Assembly: GCF_010726765.1 (NCBI RefSeq)
Contig: NZ_AP022601.1
Span: 4,712,001 to 4,776,000 of the forward strand
Source: Mycobacterium gallinarum
GTDB lineage: Bacteria > Actinomycetota > Actinomycetes > Mycobacteriales > Mycobacteriaceae
DNA: 64,000 nucleotides
Reading direction: 5' to 3'
Made by a program: the position numbers and the translations under genes. Below the pieces are notes generated by a model, which saw only the letters and a list, made by a program, of their open reading frames with translations, did no database searches and had not been told where the DNA came from. Shown one piece after another: positions 52,470-60,340 of this stretch. How positions within the stretch are numbered: position 1 is the stretch's first letter; every line of letters starts with the position of its first letter.

Positions 52470-52500
52470 TTGACCTCAACAATAGTTGAGGTCGCACGAT
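52470..52500 (+). promoter_or_regulatory. SoxR/MerR-type dyad promoter of nat
   Basis: GACCTCAAC-AATA-GTTGAGGTC (52472-52493) is a perfect 9-4-9 repeat and contains the 18-bp CCTCAA-N6-TTGAGG pattern of SoxR-like sites. It sits between TTGACC (-35, 52470-52475) and CACGAT (-10, 52495-52500), a 19-bp spacer typical of MerR-family promoters. The predicted transcript start is then at about 52508, the A of the nat ATG. Confidence 0.7.
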
Positions 52501-52507
52501 GGCGGCC

Positions 52508-53332
52508 ATGACCGATCTGTCCGACTACTTCCTTCGCATCGGCTACGCCGGGCCGGCGACGCCGACGCACGAGACGCTGCATGCGCTTGTCGCGGCCCAC
52601 ACCGGCGCGATCCCGTTCGAGAATCTCGATCCGTTGATGGGTATCCCCGTCGCCGATCTCGGCCGGGCCGCGTTGTTCGACAAGCTCGTGGCGCGGCGTC
52701 GCGGCGGCTACTGCTACGAGCAGAACGGCGTGATGGGATATGCGCTGGCGGAGTTGGGTTTCGGAGTGCAGCGACTCGGCGGGCGCGTGGTGTGGATGGA
52801 CAGCTCGGGTGAATTGCCCGCGATGACGCACGAGGCGTTGTCGGTGACCGTGCCCGGTGACGACAGCCCGTGGCTCGTCGACGTCGGCTTCGGAGGACAG
52901 ACCCTGTCGTCCCCCATTCGGCTCGAGGTCGACACCGTGCAGCCCACCCGGCATGAGCCGTACCGCATTCTCTCCGACGGAGATGGCTACGTGCTACAGG
53001 CGCAGATTCGCGGCGACTGGCAGACGCTGTACATGTTCACCGCGCAACCGCGCCCGCGTATCGACCGTGAAGTCGGAAGTTGGTATGTGTCAACGTATCC
53101 GCGGTCGACGTTCGTCGTCGGGCTGTCGGTTGCGCTGCTCACCGACGACGCCCGCTGGAATCTGCGTGGCCGCAACCTGGCTATTCACAGCGGCGGGGCC
53201 ACCGAGCGCATCCGATTCGCAACCGCAGCCGACGTGCTCGACACCCTGACCGACAGGTTCGGGATCGACCTGACCGACCTCGGCGACCGGGTGGACGTCG
53301 AAGCACGCGTCAACGCGGTTCTGGACAGCTGA
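52508..53332 (+). CDS. nat: Arylamine N-acetyltransferase
   Basis: Transfers an acetyl or propionyl group from CoA to arylamines and hydrazines (including isoniazid); in mycobacteria linked to sterol-derived propionyl-CoA use. 274 residues from ATG 52508; ATG 52499 adds three. The Cys-His-Asp triad is in RRGGYCYEQN, MTHEALSV and LVDVGFGG. Length and IPFENLDPLMGIPVADL match other mycobacterial NATs. In M. tuberculosis nat lies in the cholesterol region (Rv3566c), not here. Its end overlaps the convergent dehydrogenase by 23 bp. Confidence 0.94.
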   Translation: MTDLSDYFLRIGYAGPATPTHETLHALVAAHTGAIPFENLDPLMGIPVADLGRAALFDKLVARRRGGYCYEQNGVMGYALAELGFGVQRLGGRVVWMDSSGELPAMTHEALSVTVPGDDSPWLVDVGFGGQTLSSPIRLEVDTVQPTRHEPYRILSDGDGYVLQAQIRGDWQTLYMFTAQPRPRIDREVGSWYVSTYPRSTFVVGLSVALLTDDARWNLRGRNLAIHSGGATERIRFATAADVLDTLTDRFGIDLTDLGDRVDVEARVNAVLDS

Positions 53333-54323
53333 CCACGACCTGCCACGGGTCCTCGGCGGCGAGTGCAATCCGCCCGAGTCGCCGCGCGTACTGCGTTGTC
53401 GCACCGAAATCGGCGACCCAATTGCGGGCCCGCGTCGTGAACAGCCACAGCCGGTGTTCGACGGTCACGCCGATCGCGCCGTGCAGCTGGTGCGCGATCC
53501 TGGTCACCGACTCGACGGCGCGGCCGACGGCGACCTTGGCCACTGTCACCGCGTAATCGGTTGCCGCGCTGTCGAATCCGAAGTCGGTGGCGGCGGTGAC
53601 GGCCAGATCGGTGGCGGCTCGGGCACGCTCGATCTCACCCGCCATCTCGGCCAGGGAGTGCTGCACCGCCTGGAACTTGGACAGCGGACGGCCGAACTGA
53701 ACACGCTCGCTGGTATGCCTCACCGTGAGATCTCGGGCGGCTTCGAGTGCGCCGATCACCTGCACGCAACGAGCCCATGCACCACGGCGGGTGAACTCGT
53801 CGATTACCTGAGCGTCGAGCACGTCGTGCGCCTGGAACTCGAAGTCGAATGTGCCGCGTGGCTCGCCGGCGAGGTTGTGGCTCGTCGCGGTCGGTTCAGC
53901 GGTCACCAGTCCGACGTACAGGCCGTCGGCCGTCTTGGCGGCGACTACCACGGGCGTCGAGTCCGCCCACAGCACATCGTGTGCCGTTCCCGCGACGGTG
54001 CCGTCGCGCAAGTCGGCATCTGCCAGCGCGACGGTCAGCGGTCCGGTCTCAGGGACGGTGACGTTGGCCTTGGCCACGAGAAACATTGCCAATAGGTCGG
54101 TTTCGGCGATCGGCACCGCTGCCGCACTCCGGGCCAGACCCGTGAGCAGTGTCGCCGCTTCCGCGGGCCCGGCGTCCTCGGTGGACGTCAACCGGCTCAG
54201 CCCGGTCTCTTCGAGGTTGCGCCACAGCTTCTCGTCGAATGTGTCGGGGTACGCGGGTCTACCGTGCCGGGCTTCCAACGCGCGCTCACCGATGTCGGCG
54301 ACGAGTTGTTTAAGTTCGTTCAC
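53310..54323 (-). CDS. Acyl-CoA dehydrogenase, smaller subunit
   Basis: 337 residues. N-terminal domain is reduced and lacks the usual FAD loops, while the C-terminal helical domain is intact: ERVQFGRPLSKFQAVQHSLAEMA and AHQLHGAIGVTVEHRLWLFTTRARNW. This is the pattern of the beta-type chains in mycobacterial two-subunit FadE enzymes (such as FadE27/FadE29). ATGA overlap with the larger subunit (54320-54323) ensures equal translation. Together they probably form an alpha2beta2 dehydrogenase for a bulky or branched acyl-CoA. Confidence 0.86.
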   Translation of the reverse strand: MNELKQLVADIGERALEARHGRPAYPDTFDEKLWRNLEETGLSRLTSTEDAGPAEAATLLTGLARSAAAVPIAETDLLAMFLVAKANVTVPETGPLTVALADADLRDGTVAGTAHDVLWADSTPVVVAAKTADGLYVGLVTAEPTATSHNLAGEPRGTFDFEFQAHDVLDAQVIDEFTRRGAWARCVQVIGALEAARDLTVRHTSERVQFGRPLSKFQAVQHSLAEMAGEIERARAATDLAVTAATDFGFDSAATDYAVTVAKVAVGRAVESVTRIAHQLHGAIGVTVEHRLWLFTTRARNWVADFGATTQYARRLGRIALAAEDPWQVVVSCPEPR

Positions 54324-55477
54324 CGCACATCCAATCCTCGTGCCACCACACCCCGCAGGACCTCGTTGGTGCCGCCGCGCAGCGTGAACAACGGCGAATG
54401 CAGTCGAGCGGTGTCCAACAACGCACGCAGGCGCCGGGCGTCCGGGGTTCCACCGTCGTCCACTCGGTCGAGGAGATCGGCGACCAACTCGACGGAGTCC
54501 TGCTCGAATCGGGTGCCCAGATCCTTCACCAGGGCGGCGCTGGTCGCCGCGTCCTCACCGGCGGCGAGCGCGCGCGCCACCGAAATCGACAGCTGCCGAA
54601 GCGAAATCATCCGGGCCACGAGGTCACCTACCGCCGCCGCGGTGCCGTCGTCGGCATCGTCGGGCAGAGCGCGGATGACGTCGCATATCAAGGTGACCGT
54701 CGACAGGATGCGTTCGGGTCCGCTGCGCTCGAAGCCGAGCTCGGAGGTGACCTGCCGCCAGCCGTCGCCGATGCTACCCAGCACGTCGCTATCGGGCACG
54801 AACACGTCGTCGAACGTCACCTCGTTGAAGTGATGTTCTCCGCCCATTTGCACGATCGGGTCGATCGTGATGCCCGGGGAGTCCAGCGTCACGAAGAATT
54901 GGCTGAACCCTGCGTGCCGATGCTCGGGATCGAGCGGACTGGTGCGGGCCAGCACGACGATCCGCTGCGCGAGATGTGCGCCGCTGGTCCACACCTTGGT
55001 GCCGCTCAGCGACCAGCCGCCGTCGACCCGGTCGGCGCGTGTCTTGACCGCGGCCAGGTCGGAACCTGCGTCGTGCTCGCTCATCCCGATCGCCGCATGC
55101 AGCCGGCCCTTGGCGATGACCGGCAGAAACTCCCGACGCTGCTCGTCGCTGCCGTAGGACAGCAGCGACGGGGCGAACTGACGATCGGCGAACCAGTGGG
55201 CGGCGACGGGCGCGCCGTGAGCCAGCAACTCCTCGGTCACCACATAGCGGTGCAGGTGCCCCAGCCCGTGTCCGCCGTACTCGGTCGGGATGGTCAGGCC
55301 GACGAAGCCCGCGTCGGCCAGCCGGGCGGAGAATTCGCCGTCCCACCTGGCCAGCCAGGAGTCGATCGCGGGCTCCCAGCCGAACTTCTCGCGGTCGGCG
55401 ACGAGAAACTCCCGGATGGCCGATCGTAGTTCGGCCAGCTCCGGGTCATTGGCGCACAGTTCGTCAAATTTGGTCAC
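54320..55477 (-). CDS. Acyl-CoA dehydrogenase, larger subunit
   Basis: 385 residues from ATG 55477. FAD- and substrate-binding motifs AAIGMSEHDAGSDLAAVKT and GTKVWTSGAHLAQRIVVLAR are present. The C-terminus reads TLRGGTNEVLRGVVARGL, with Gly at the usual catalytic Glu, so the base may come from the partner subunit or another helix. First gene of the pair with the 337-residue chain. Divergent from the AraC-DinB gene. Confidence 0.9.
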   Translation of the reverse strand: MTKFDELCANDPELAELRSAIREFLVADREKFGWEPAIDSWLARWDGEFSARLADAGFVGLTIPTEYGGHGLGHLHRYVVTEELLAHGAPVAAHWFADRQFAPSLLSYGSDEQRREFLPVIAKGRLHAAIGMSEHDAGSDLAAVKTRADRVDGGWSLSGTKVWTSGAHLAQRIVVLARTSPLDPEHRHAGFSQFFVTLDSPGITIDPIVQMGGEHHFNEVTFDDVFVPDSDVLGSIGDGWRQVTSELGFERSGPERILSTVTLICDVIRALPDDADDGTAAAVGDLVARMISLRQLSISVARALAAGEDAATSAALVKDLGTRFEQDSVELVADLLDRVDDGGTPDARRLRALLDTARLHSPLFTLRGGTNEVLRGVVARGLDVR

Positions 55478-55518
55478 TGGCTATGACACTAGAGCGTGGC
55501 ACCGCAGCAGGAATTGTC

Positions 55519-56493
55519 ATGTCCCTGCCAGGGCCGCGGCGACCATACTCGAACATCGTGAGCGAGCCATCCCACCGCGACCGACTGCGCGAGCTGCTCG
55601 ACGCCGTCGTGGACGCCGACAACACCGACGTTCCGGAGATGGCGCGCAGCAGCTACGCGTCGGAGTTCCACTTCTCCCGGGAGGTGCGACGGCTGACGGG
55701 GGAGTCTCCGGCCGCGCTGCGGCGCCGCATCATGCTCGAGCGCGCGGCATGGCGTCTGCACCGGGGCGAGTCCGTATCGGCGGTGGCCGCCGACGAGGGC
55801 TGGTCGTCGGCCGAGGTGTTCTCCCGCGCGTTCAGCCGTACCTTCGGGACGCCGCCGTCGCGGGCGGCCGAGATCGGGTTCCGGCTGCCCGCGCCGAACG
55901 GACTGCACTTCCATCCCCCACACTCTCTCTGGCTCGACAGCGACGAAAAGTCCGGCGAGACCGAACAACCCGACATCTCGAGGTTGATGGTCGCTCACGA
56001 CCTGGCCGACACCGCCTACCTCATCGATCAGGCGACCGCGCTGTCCAAAGAGCAGTGGGCAGGCGATATTTCGCCAGCACAGCAGGTGCTCGAATGGGAC
56101 GGTCCCGAAGCCAGCGTCGGTGCGGTGCTCGGTGCCCTCGTGTGGACCAAGCAGGTGTGGCTGGCGACGATCGAAGGCCGAGATTTTCCCGACCGTGCGG
56201 CGACGCAGCCCGACACCTGCACGGCCGAACGGCTGGCCGATCATCACTCGGATATTGCAAAGCGCTGGAGCGCAATGGTTTCGGAGTACTCGGCGGCCGG
56301 GCGACTGGGCGATACGGTCATCGACGCGCTATGCGATCCACCGGAGTCGTTTCAGCTCTTCGGGATCGTCGCCCACGTGCTGACCTTCTCCGCGCACCGT
56401 CGCGGACTGGCCAGGGCCATGCTCGCCCACCACGGCATCCGCACCGGCCACGGCGACCCGCTCGAATGGATGATGAAGGCACGCGAAAGGTAA
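55519..56493 (+). CDS. AraC-type HTH protein fused to a DinB-like domain
   Basis: 324 residues from ATG 55519 (AGGA seven bases upstream); GTG 55558 is the alternative. The AraC helix-turn-helix pair spans about residues 20-125: SYASEFHFSREVRRLTGESPAALRR and VAADEGWSSAEVFSRAFSRTFGTPPS (each with a break). The C-terminal part (about 165-320) is a four-helix DinB-like bundle: YLIDQATALSKEQWA, LVWTKQVWLA and VAHVLTFSAHRRGLARAML with His ligand candidates. Such fusions are known but their ligand is not. The DHFR-like gene follows 5 bp later. Confidence 0.83.
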   Translation: MSLPGPRRPYSNIVSEPSHRDRLRELLDAVVDADNTDVPEMARSSYASEFHFSREVRRLTGESPAALRRRIMLERAAWRLHRGESVSAVAADEGWSSAEVFSRAFSRTFGTPPSRAAEIGFRLPAPNGLHFHPPHSLWLDSDEKSGETEQPDISRLMVAHDLADTAYLIDQATALSKEQWAGDISPAQQVLEWDGPEASVGAVLGALVWTKQVWLATIEGRDFPDRAATQPDTCTAERLADHHSDIAKRWSAMVSEYSAAGRLGDTVIDALCDPPESFQLFGIVAHVLTFSAHRRGLARAMLAHHGIRTGHGDPLEWMMKARER

Positions 56494-56498
56494 CGCAC

Positions 56499-57020
56499 AT
56501 GGCAACCGTCTACTACACCGCGTCCAGCTTGGACGGCTACATCGTCGACGAGTCCGACAGTCTCGACTGGCTGACGTCGCGCGAGATCGATCCCGACGGC
56601 CCGTTCGGGTACGACGAGTTCATCAAATCCATCGGGGCACTGGTGATGGGATCGGCGACATACGAGTGGCTGTTGCGCAATCAGCCCGGCGCGTGGCCCT
56701 ACGAACAGCCGTCGTGGGTGCTGACCCATCGTCGACACATCATCGTCGAGGGACACCCGGTGCAGACGTTCGACGGCGATGTGCGCCAGTTGCATTCGAA
56801 GCTCGTCGCCGACGCGGCGGGCAAGGACGTGTGGGTGATGGGCGGCGGAGACGTGGCCGGGCAGTTCGCGGCCGCCGGTCTCATCGACGAGATGATCGTG
56901 AGCTATACCCCGTGCTCGTTGGGCGGCGGGTCCCCGGTGCTGCCGATCCGCTCGGAATGGGTGTTGGCGGAGGCGGGGGTCAACGGCGAATTCGTGTGCG
57001 CGCGTTGGCGTAAGGCCTAG
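56499..57020 (+). CDS. Dihydrofolate-reductase/RibD C-terminal family protein
   Basis: 173 residues from ATG 56499 with GAAAGG upstream. YYTASSLDGYIVDE is the usual start; GALVMGSATYEW, DVWVMGGGDVAGQF and GLIDEMIVSYTPCSLGGGSPVLP are the NADPH-binding and substrate strands of the YyaP/RibD C-terminal group. Reductase activity is likely, substrate unknown. The gene overlaps the convergent tetR by 4 bp. Co-transcribed with the AraC-DinB regulator. Confidence 0.88.
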   Translation: MATVYYTASSLDGYIVDESDSLDWLTSREIDPDGPFGYDEFIKSIGALVMGSATYEWLLRNQPGAWPYEQPSWVLTHRRHIIVEGHPVQTFDGDVRQLHSKLVADAAGKDVWVMGGGDVAGQFAAAGLIDEMIVSYTPCSLGGGSPVLPIRSEWVLAEAGVNGEFVCARWRKA

Positions 57021-57664
57021 TGCTTGCCGACGGTGGTTGGATTGTCGGCTCGGCCGACGGAAGGCAGCCCGTAGCGCTGCACGAATTCCCTTGATTTGAT
57101 CAGGAACTCGAGCTGGGAAGCGACGTCCTTCAGCGGGTCGACACTGCGCGTCGACCGGCACAGCACGACGGCACCCTCCAGGGATGCGATGCAGGTGATC
57201 GCCAAGGAGGCGGCATCGAGTTCGGTGAAGCCGTCGGACATGAAGGCGCGGGTGAGTGCGTCGCGCCAGAGGCTGAAGATGCGGCCCGCGACCGTGGTGA
57301 GCTGTGGCTCGTCCTCGGCCGAGCCGATCGCGGCGGCGACCACCGGACAGCCAGCGGTGAAATTGCTCTCGACGAGCAGTTCCTCCCAGAACACGACGAA
57401 TTTTCTGACCAGGAACATGCCCCCGTTGGCGGCGGCTTCATCGATGACCTCGGTGATGGCCTCACCGGCGTACTGCAGGGCCTCGGCGAGGATCTGATTT
57501 CGGCCGCCGGGGAAGTGGTGGTACACCGACCCCCGGGGTGCGCCGCTGCGGGCCAGCACCTCGTCGATCGTGACGCCTGCAGCGCCACGCTCACGCAACA
57601 CCTCGGCGGCACTGACCAACATGGCGGTGCGCGTGGATCCGCGTTTGGTGGCGGGCTTGGTCAT
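57017..57664 (-). CDS. TetR-family repressor (LmrA/YxaF type)
   Basis: 215 residues from ATG 57664. HTH at about residues 10-60: MLVSAAEVLRERGAAGVTIDEV, SGAPRGSVYHHFPGGRNQILAEA (split). The C-terminal ligand domain has FTAGCPVVAAAIGSAEDEP, the signature of the LmrA/YxaF group that controls efflux or oxidoreductase genes. It lies behind a 44-residue small ORF whose leader holds a TATGA/TCATA dyad on a -10-like TATGAT, so the repressor is probably autoregulated. Confidence 0.9.
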   Translation of the reverse strand: MTKPATKRGSTRTAMLVSAAEVLRERGAAGVTIDEVLARSGAPRGSVYHHFPGGRNQILAEALQYAGEAITEVIDEAAANGGMFLVRKFVVFWEELLVESNFTAGCPVVAAAIGSAEDEPQLTTVAGRIFSLWRDALTRAFMSDGFTELDAASLAITCIASLEGAVVLCRSTRSVDPLKDVASQLEFLIKSREFVQRYGLPSVGRADNPTTVGKH

Positions 57665-57695
57665 GCTGGGAGACAGAACAAACCTCCGAGAAAGA

Positions 57696-57830
57696 TCATG
57701 CGGCGCTTGACTGCGGAAGCTGCGACTGGCGCCAGCCGAGCTTGCGCGAGCTCAAGCGGACGAACGGTCGCCGGGCGTGCACTTCGTGGACGAATCGACG
57801 GCCAGCGACATTGATCTCAATGATCCACAT
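57696..57830 (-). CDS. Unannotated 44-residue small protein upstream of tetR
   Basis: ATG 57830-57828, stop TGA 57698-57696. A near-ideal ribosome site AGGGAGG (57843-57837) lies six bases before the ATG, stronger than that of most genes here. The peptide starts MWIIEINVAGRRFVHEV and is basic, with 8 Arg and no membrane segment or Cys. It resembles nothing I know. Its stop is 32 bp before the tetR start, so both are on one transcript. It could be a small regulator, a leader peptide or an unrelated short protein. Confidence 0.5.
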   Translation of the reverse strand: MWIIEINVAGRRFVHEVHARRPFVRLSSRKLGWRQSQLPQSSAA

Positions 57831-57846
57831 GGCGTGCCTCCCTGCC

Positions 57847-58007
57847 TATGACAAGCATCATAAAAGAGAGAACACACGAACGCGAGAATTGTATTCCGTG
57901 TCACAGCCCGATCGCCGGTAAACAGCAGGTGAACTCGTATATAGCCTGGCCACGAATGCGTAGGCCGATCAAACGACGGTGTCGGTGATTATGGTCTACA
58001 GCATAAT
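57847..58007. promoter_or_regulatory. Intergenic region: TetR-type dyad plus AT-rich inverted repeat
   Basis: The gap between tetR and the aldehyde dehydrogenase gene (57665-58020) holds the small ORF and this stretch. TATGA-N6-TCATA (57847-57862) overlaps a minus-strand TATGAT, a good -10 for the small ORF/tetR transcript. ATTATG-N8-CATAAT (57988-58007) lies just past the dehydrogenase stop and may be a weak terminator. Nothing else is supported here. Confidence 0.5.
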
Positions 58008-58020
58008 TTCGCCGCGTCGC

Positions 58021-59496
58021 TCACTCCTCGGGGGTGTAGCCGAACGGCAGCAGGATGCTCTTGGGCTCGACGTACGCTTCGATGCCTTCGGGTCCGTTCT
58101 CGCGGCCGACGCCGGAGTTCTTGTAGCCGCCGAACGGGGCGCAGGGATCGAATGCGTACATGTTGACCGCGTAGGTGCCGGTGCGGATCTTGTTGGCGAT
58201 CTCGACCGCCTTCTTGTTGTCCGTCGTCCACACGCTGCCGGCGAGGCCGTACACCGAATCGTTGGCGATCCGGATGGCGTCCTCTTCGGTCTCGTAGGGG
58301 ATCACCGCCAGGACGGGTCCGAAGATCTCCTCCTGCGCGATCGTCATCGAGTTGTCGACGTCGGCGAAGACCGTCGGCTGGACGAACCAGCCGCTGTCCA
58401 GGCCCTCGGGACGGCCGCCGCCGGTGACGATGCGCGCGCCTTCGTCGACGCCCTTCTTGATGTAACCCTCGACGCGCTCACGCTGCTTCTCGGAGATCAG
58501 CGGGCCGATCGCGGCGTTCGGGTCGTCGGGCAGGCCGACGGGCATGGCGGCGATGAAGTTCGAAAGCTTCTCGACAACTTCGTCGTACCGGGAGCGCGGC
58601 GCGAGGATGCGGGTCTGCGCGACACACGCCTGTCCGCTGTTCATCACACCGGAGAACCCGAGCATCGGAAGCGTGGCGTCCAGGTCGGCGTCCTCGAGGA
58701 TGATGGCCGCCGACTTGCCGCCGAGCTCCAGCGTGCACGGCTTGAGCTTCTCGGCGGCGATCTTGGCGATCTCCTTGCCGACGGCGGAACTGCCGGTGAA
58801 CGTGAACTTGTCCAGCTCGGGGTTGGACGTCAGCGCGCGCCCGGTCTCCGGGCCGCCGGGGACGATCGACAGCACACCCTCGGGAAGGCCTGCCTCAGCG
58901 AAGATCTCGGCCATCGCGAACACCGAGAGCGGCGTCTCCGCGGCGGGCTTGAGCACCACGGTGCAGCCCGCCAGGAAGGCCGGGCCCAGCTTGTTCGCCG
59001 CGAGGAAGAACGGAACGTTCCATGCGGTGACGGCGCCGACGACACCGATCGGCTCGCGCACGACCAGCGTCTGACCGTAGACACCGTCGCGGATGTCGCG
59101 CCAGGGGAACTTGTCGGCTGCGCCCGCGTAGTACTGGAACGCCGACATGGCGGCCCCGTACTGCATCATGTCGACGATCGTCTGCGGCTGGCCGGTCTCG
59201 GCGGCGAGCAGGTACTTGAGTTCGTCGGCGCGCGCTTCCATGCCCTTGATGGCGGCGGCGAGGATCGCGGCGCGCTCCTCCGGCTTCATGTGGGGCCAGG
59301 GGCCCTCGTCGAAAGCCTTGCGCGCGGCCGCGCATGCCGCGTTGACGTCAGCTTCCACGGCGAGCGGAACCTTGCCCACCACCTCGCCGGTAGCGGGTGA
59401 GCGCACCTCGATGACCTCCGAGGAGGCCGGCTCGACCCACTTGCCGCCGATGAAGAGCTTGTCCCATTCGGTCTTAAAAGCGACGGTCTGTGTCAT
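58021..59496 (-). CDS. NAD(P)-dependent aldehyde dehydrogenase (Rv0223c-like)
   Basis: Oxidises an aldehyde to the acid. 491 residues from ATG 59496 (Rv0223c has 487). TAWNVPFFLAANKLGPAFL (coenzyme site), FTGSSAVGKEIAKIAAEKL, catalytic Glu in LELGGKSAAI, nucleophile Cys in NSGQACVAQTRI and the EEIFGPVLAVI motif are all in place. A KstR-type box lies 32 bp upstream, inside the end of the methyltransferase gene, so sterol-responsive expression is likely. The gap to that gene is 14 bp. Confidence 0.94.
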   Translation of the reverse strand: MTQTVAFKTEWDKLFIGGKWVEPASSEVIEVRSPATGEVVGKVPLAVEADVNAACAAARKAFDEGPWPHMKPEERAAILAAAIKGMEARADELKYLLAAETGQPQTIVDMMQYGAAMSAFQYYAGAADKFPWRDIRDGVYGQTLVVREPIGVVGAVTAWNVPFFLAANKLGPAFLAGCTVVLKPAAETPLSVFAMAEIFAEAGLPEGVLSIVPGGPETGRALTSNPELDKFTFTGSSAVGKEIAKIAAEKLKPCTLELGGKSAAIILEDADLDATLPMLGFSGVMNSGQACVAQTRILAPRSRYDEVVEKLSNFIAAMPVGLPDDPNAAIGPLISEKQRERVEGYIKKGVDEGARIVTGGGRPEGLDSGWFVQPTVFADVDNSMTIAQEEIFGPVLAVIPYETEEDAIRIANDSVYGLAGSVWTTDNKKAVEIANKIRTGTYAVNMYAFDPCAPFGGYKNSGVGRENGPEGIEAYVEPKSILLPFGYTPEE

Positions 59497-59510
59497 GCCC
59501 GTCACATTAC

Positions 59511-60305
59511 CTACGAACCCGGAAAAGTAGAACCTGTTGCAGTCGGCGGCCGCAGGACCAGCATCACATTGCTGACCAGGAACTCCCGCAGCACCGGAAC
59601 CCGCACCATCCACCACGCCCATCGTGGGTGGTAGCGGGGGAATGCGGTGAGCAGCGCGCCGGTAGAGGCCGCCCATTGCAGTCCGTCGGCGGCCGAGACG
59701 GCGAACAGTGACGAGCCGTAGTTGTTCTTCGGCCAATGGCCGTGCTTTCGGGTGTATCGCCTCGCGGCACGCTGCCCGCCGAGGTAGTGCCACAAGCCGG
59801 TCTCGTGGCCGCCGAATGGGCCCAGCCACACCGTGTACGACAGCACCACCAGTCCGCCCGGTTTCGTGACGCGCAGCATCTCGTTGCCCAATCGCCACGG
59901 CTCGGCGACGTGCTCTGCGACGTTGGAGGACAGGCAGACGTCGACGCTGTCGTCGCCGAACGGTAGCGCGGTGCCCGACGCCCGCACGTAAATGGCGGTG
60001 CCGGCGTTGTCGGCGGGTCCGGCGTGCATCTCTGTGGGATCGGGCTCGACCCCGATGTAGGTGAAACCCTCGCGGGCGAACGCGGCCGCGAAGTAGCCCG
60101 GTCCGCCACCGACATCGAGCACAACCTGTCCGGTCGGCGCGAGCCCGCGCCCGGCCCGCCACAGGTCACCGACCAGCGCCGCGGTGTCCTCGGCGAGCGC
60201 ACCGTAGAAGCGTGCCGGATCGGACTGCTCGAAGCGGAACTCCCGCAGTAACCGCACCGACCTCGACAGCGTTGCCCGACGGGCGAAAAGGTCGGTGACG
60301 GCCAT
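59511..60305 (-). CDS. Class I SAM-dependent methyltransferase (Rv0224c-like)
   Basis: 264 residues from ATG 60305. SAM motif VLDVGGGPGYFAAAF, acidic YIGVEPDP, motif III FGDDSVDVCLSSNVAEHV and MLRVTKPGGLVVLSYTVW; near-identical blocks to Rv0224c as I recall it (YHPRWAWW, VPVLREFLVSN). Its place next to the GT4 gene and the Rv0226c and pgfA homologues suggests an envelope-related role; acceptor unknown. The last 14 codons contain the KstR-type box of the downstream dehydrogenase. Confidence 0.9.
   Translation of the reverse strand: MAVTDLFARRATLSRSVRLLREFRFEQSDPARFYGALAEDTAALVGDLWRAGRGLAPTGQVVLDVGGGPGYFAAAFAREGFTYIGVEPDPTEMHAGPADNAGTAIYVRASGTALPFGDDSVDVCLSSNVAEHVAEPWRLGNEMLRVTKPGGLVVLSYTVWLGPFGGHETGLWHYLGGQRAARRYTRKHGHWPKNNYGSSLFAVSAADGLQWAASTGALLTAFPRYHPRWAWWMVRVPVLREFLVSNVMLVLRPPTATGSTFPGS
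59528..59541 (-). promoter_or_regulatory. KstR box: KstR-type operator upstream of the aldehyde dehydrogenase
   Basis: TAGAACCTGTTGCA (plus strand) fits TNNAACNNGTTNNA at all fixed positions. It lies 32 bp before the aldehyde dehydrogenase start, within the 3' end of the methyltransferase gene. Less symmetric in its N positions than the site at 50367. Confidence 0.62.
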
Positions 60306-60340
60306 CCAGGCCACCCTAGCCAGCGTCTAGGGTGGACGGG

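Noticed and set aside
55290..57020. 576-codon plus-strand frame ending in the DHFR-like protein
   Set aside because: Only the part from ATG 56499 has family sequence; upstream it crosses the AraC-DinB gene in another frame and reads as Arg-rich noise.
58021..60162. 713-codon frame suggesting a fusion of methyltransferase and aldehyde dehydrogenase
   Set aside because: The aldehyde dehydrogenase begins at ATG 59496; the upstream portion is the wrong frame of the methyltransferase gene.
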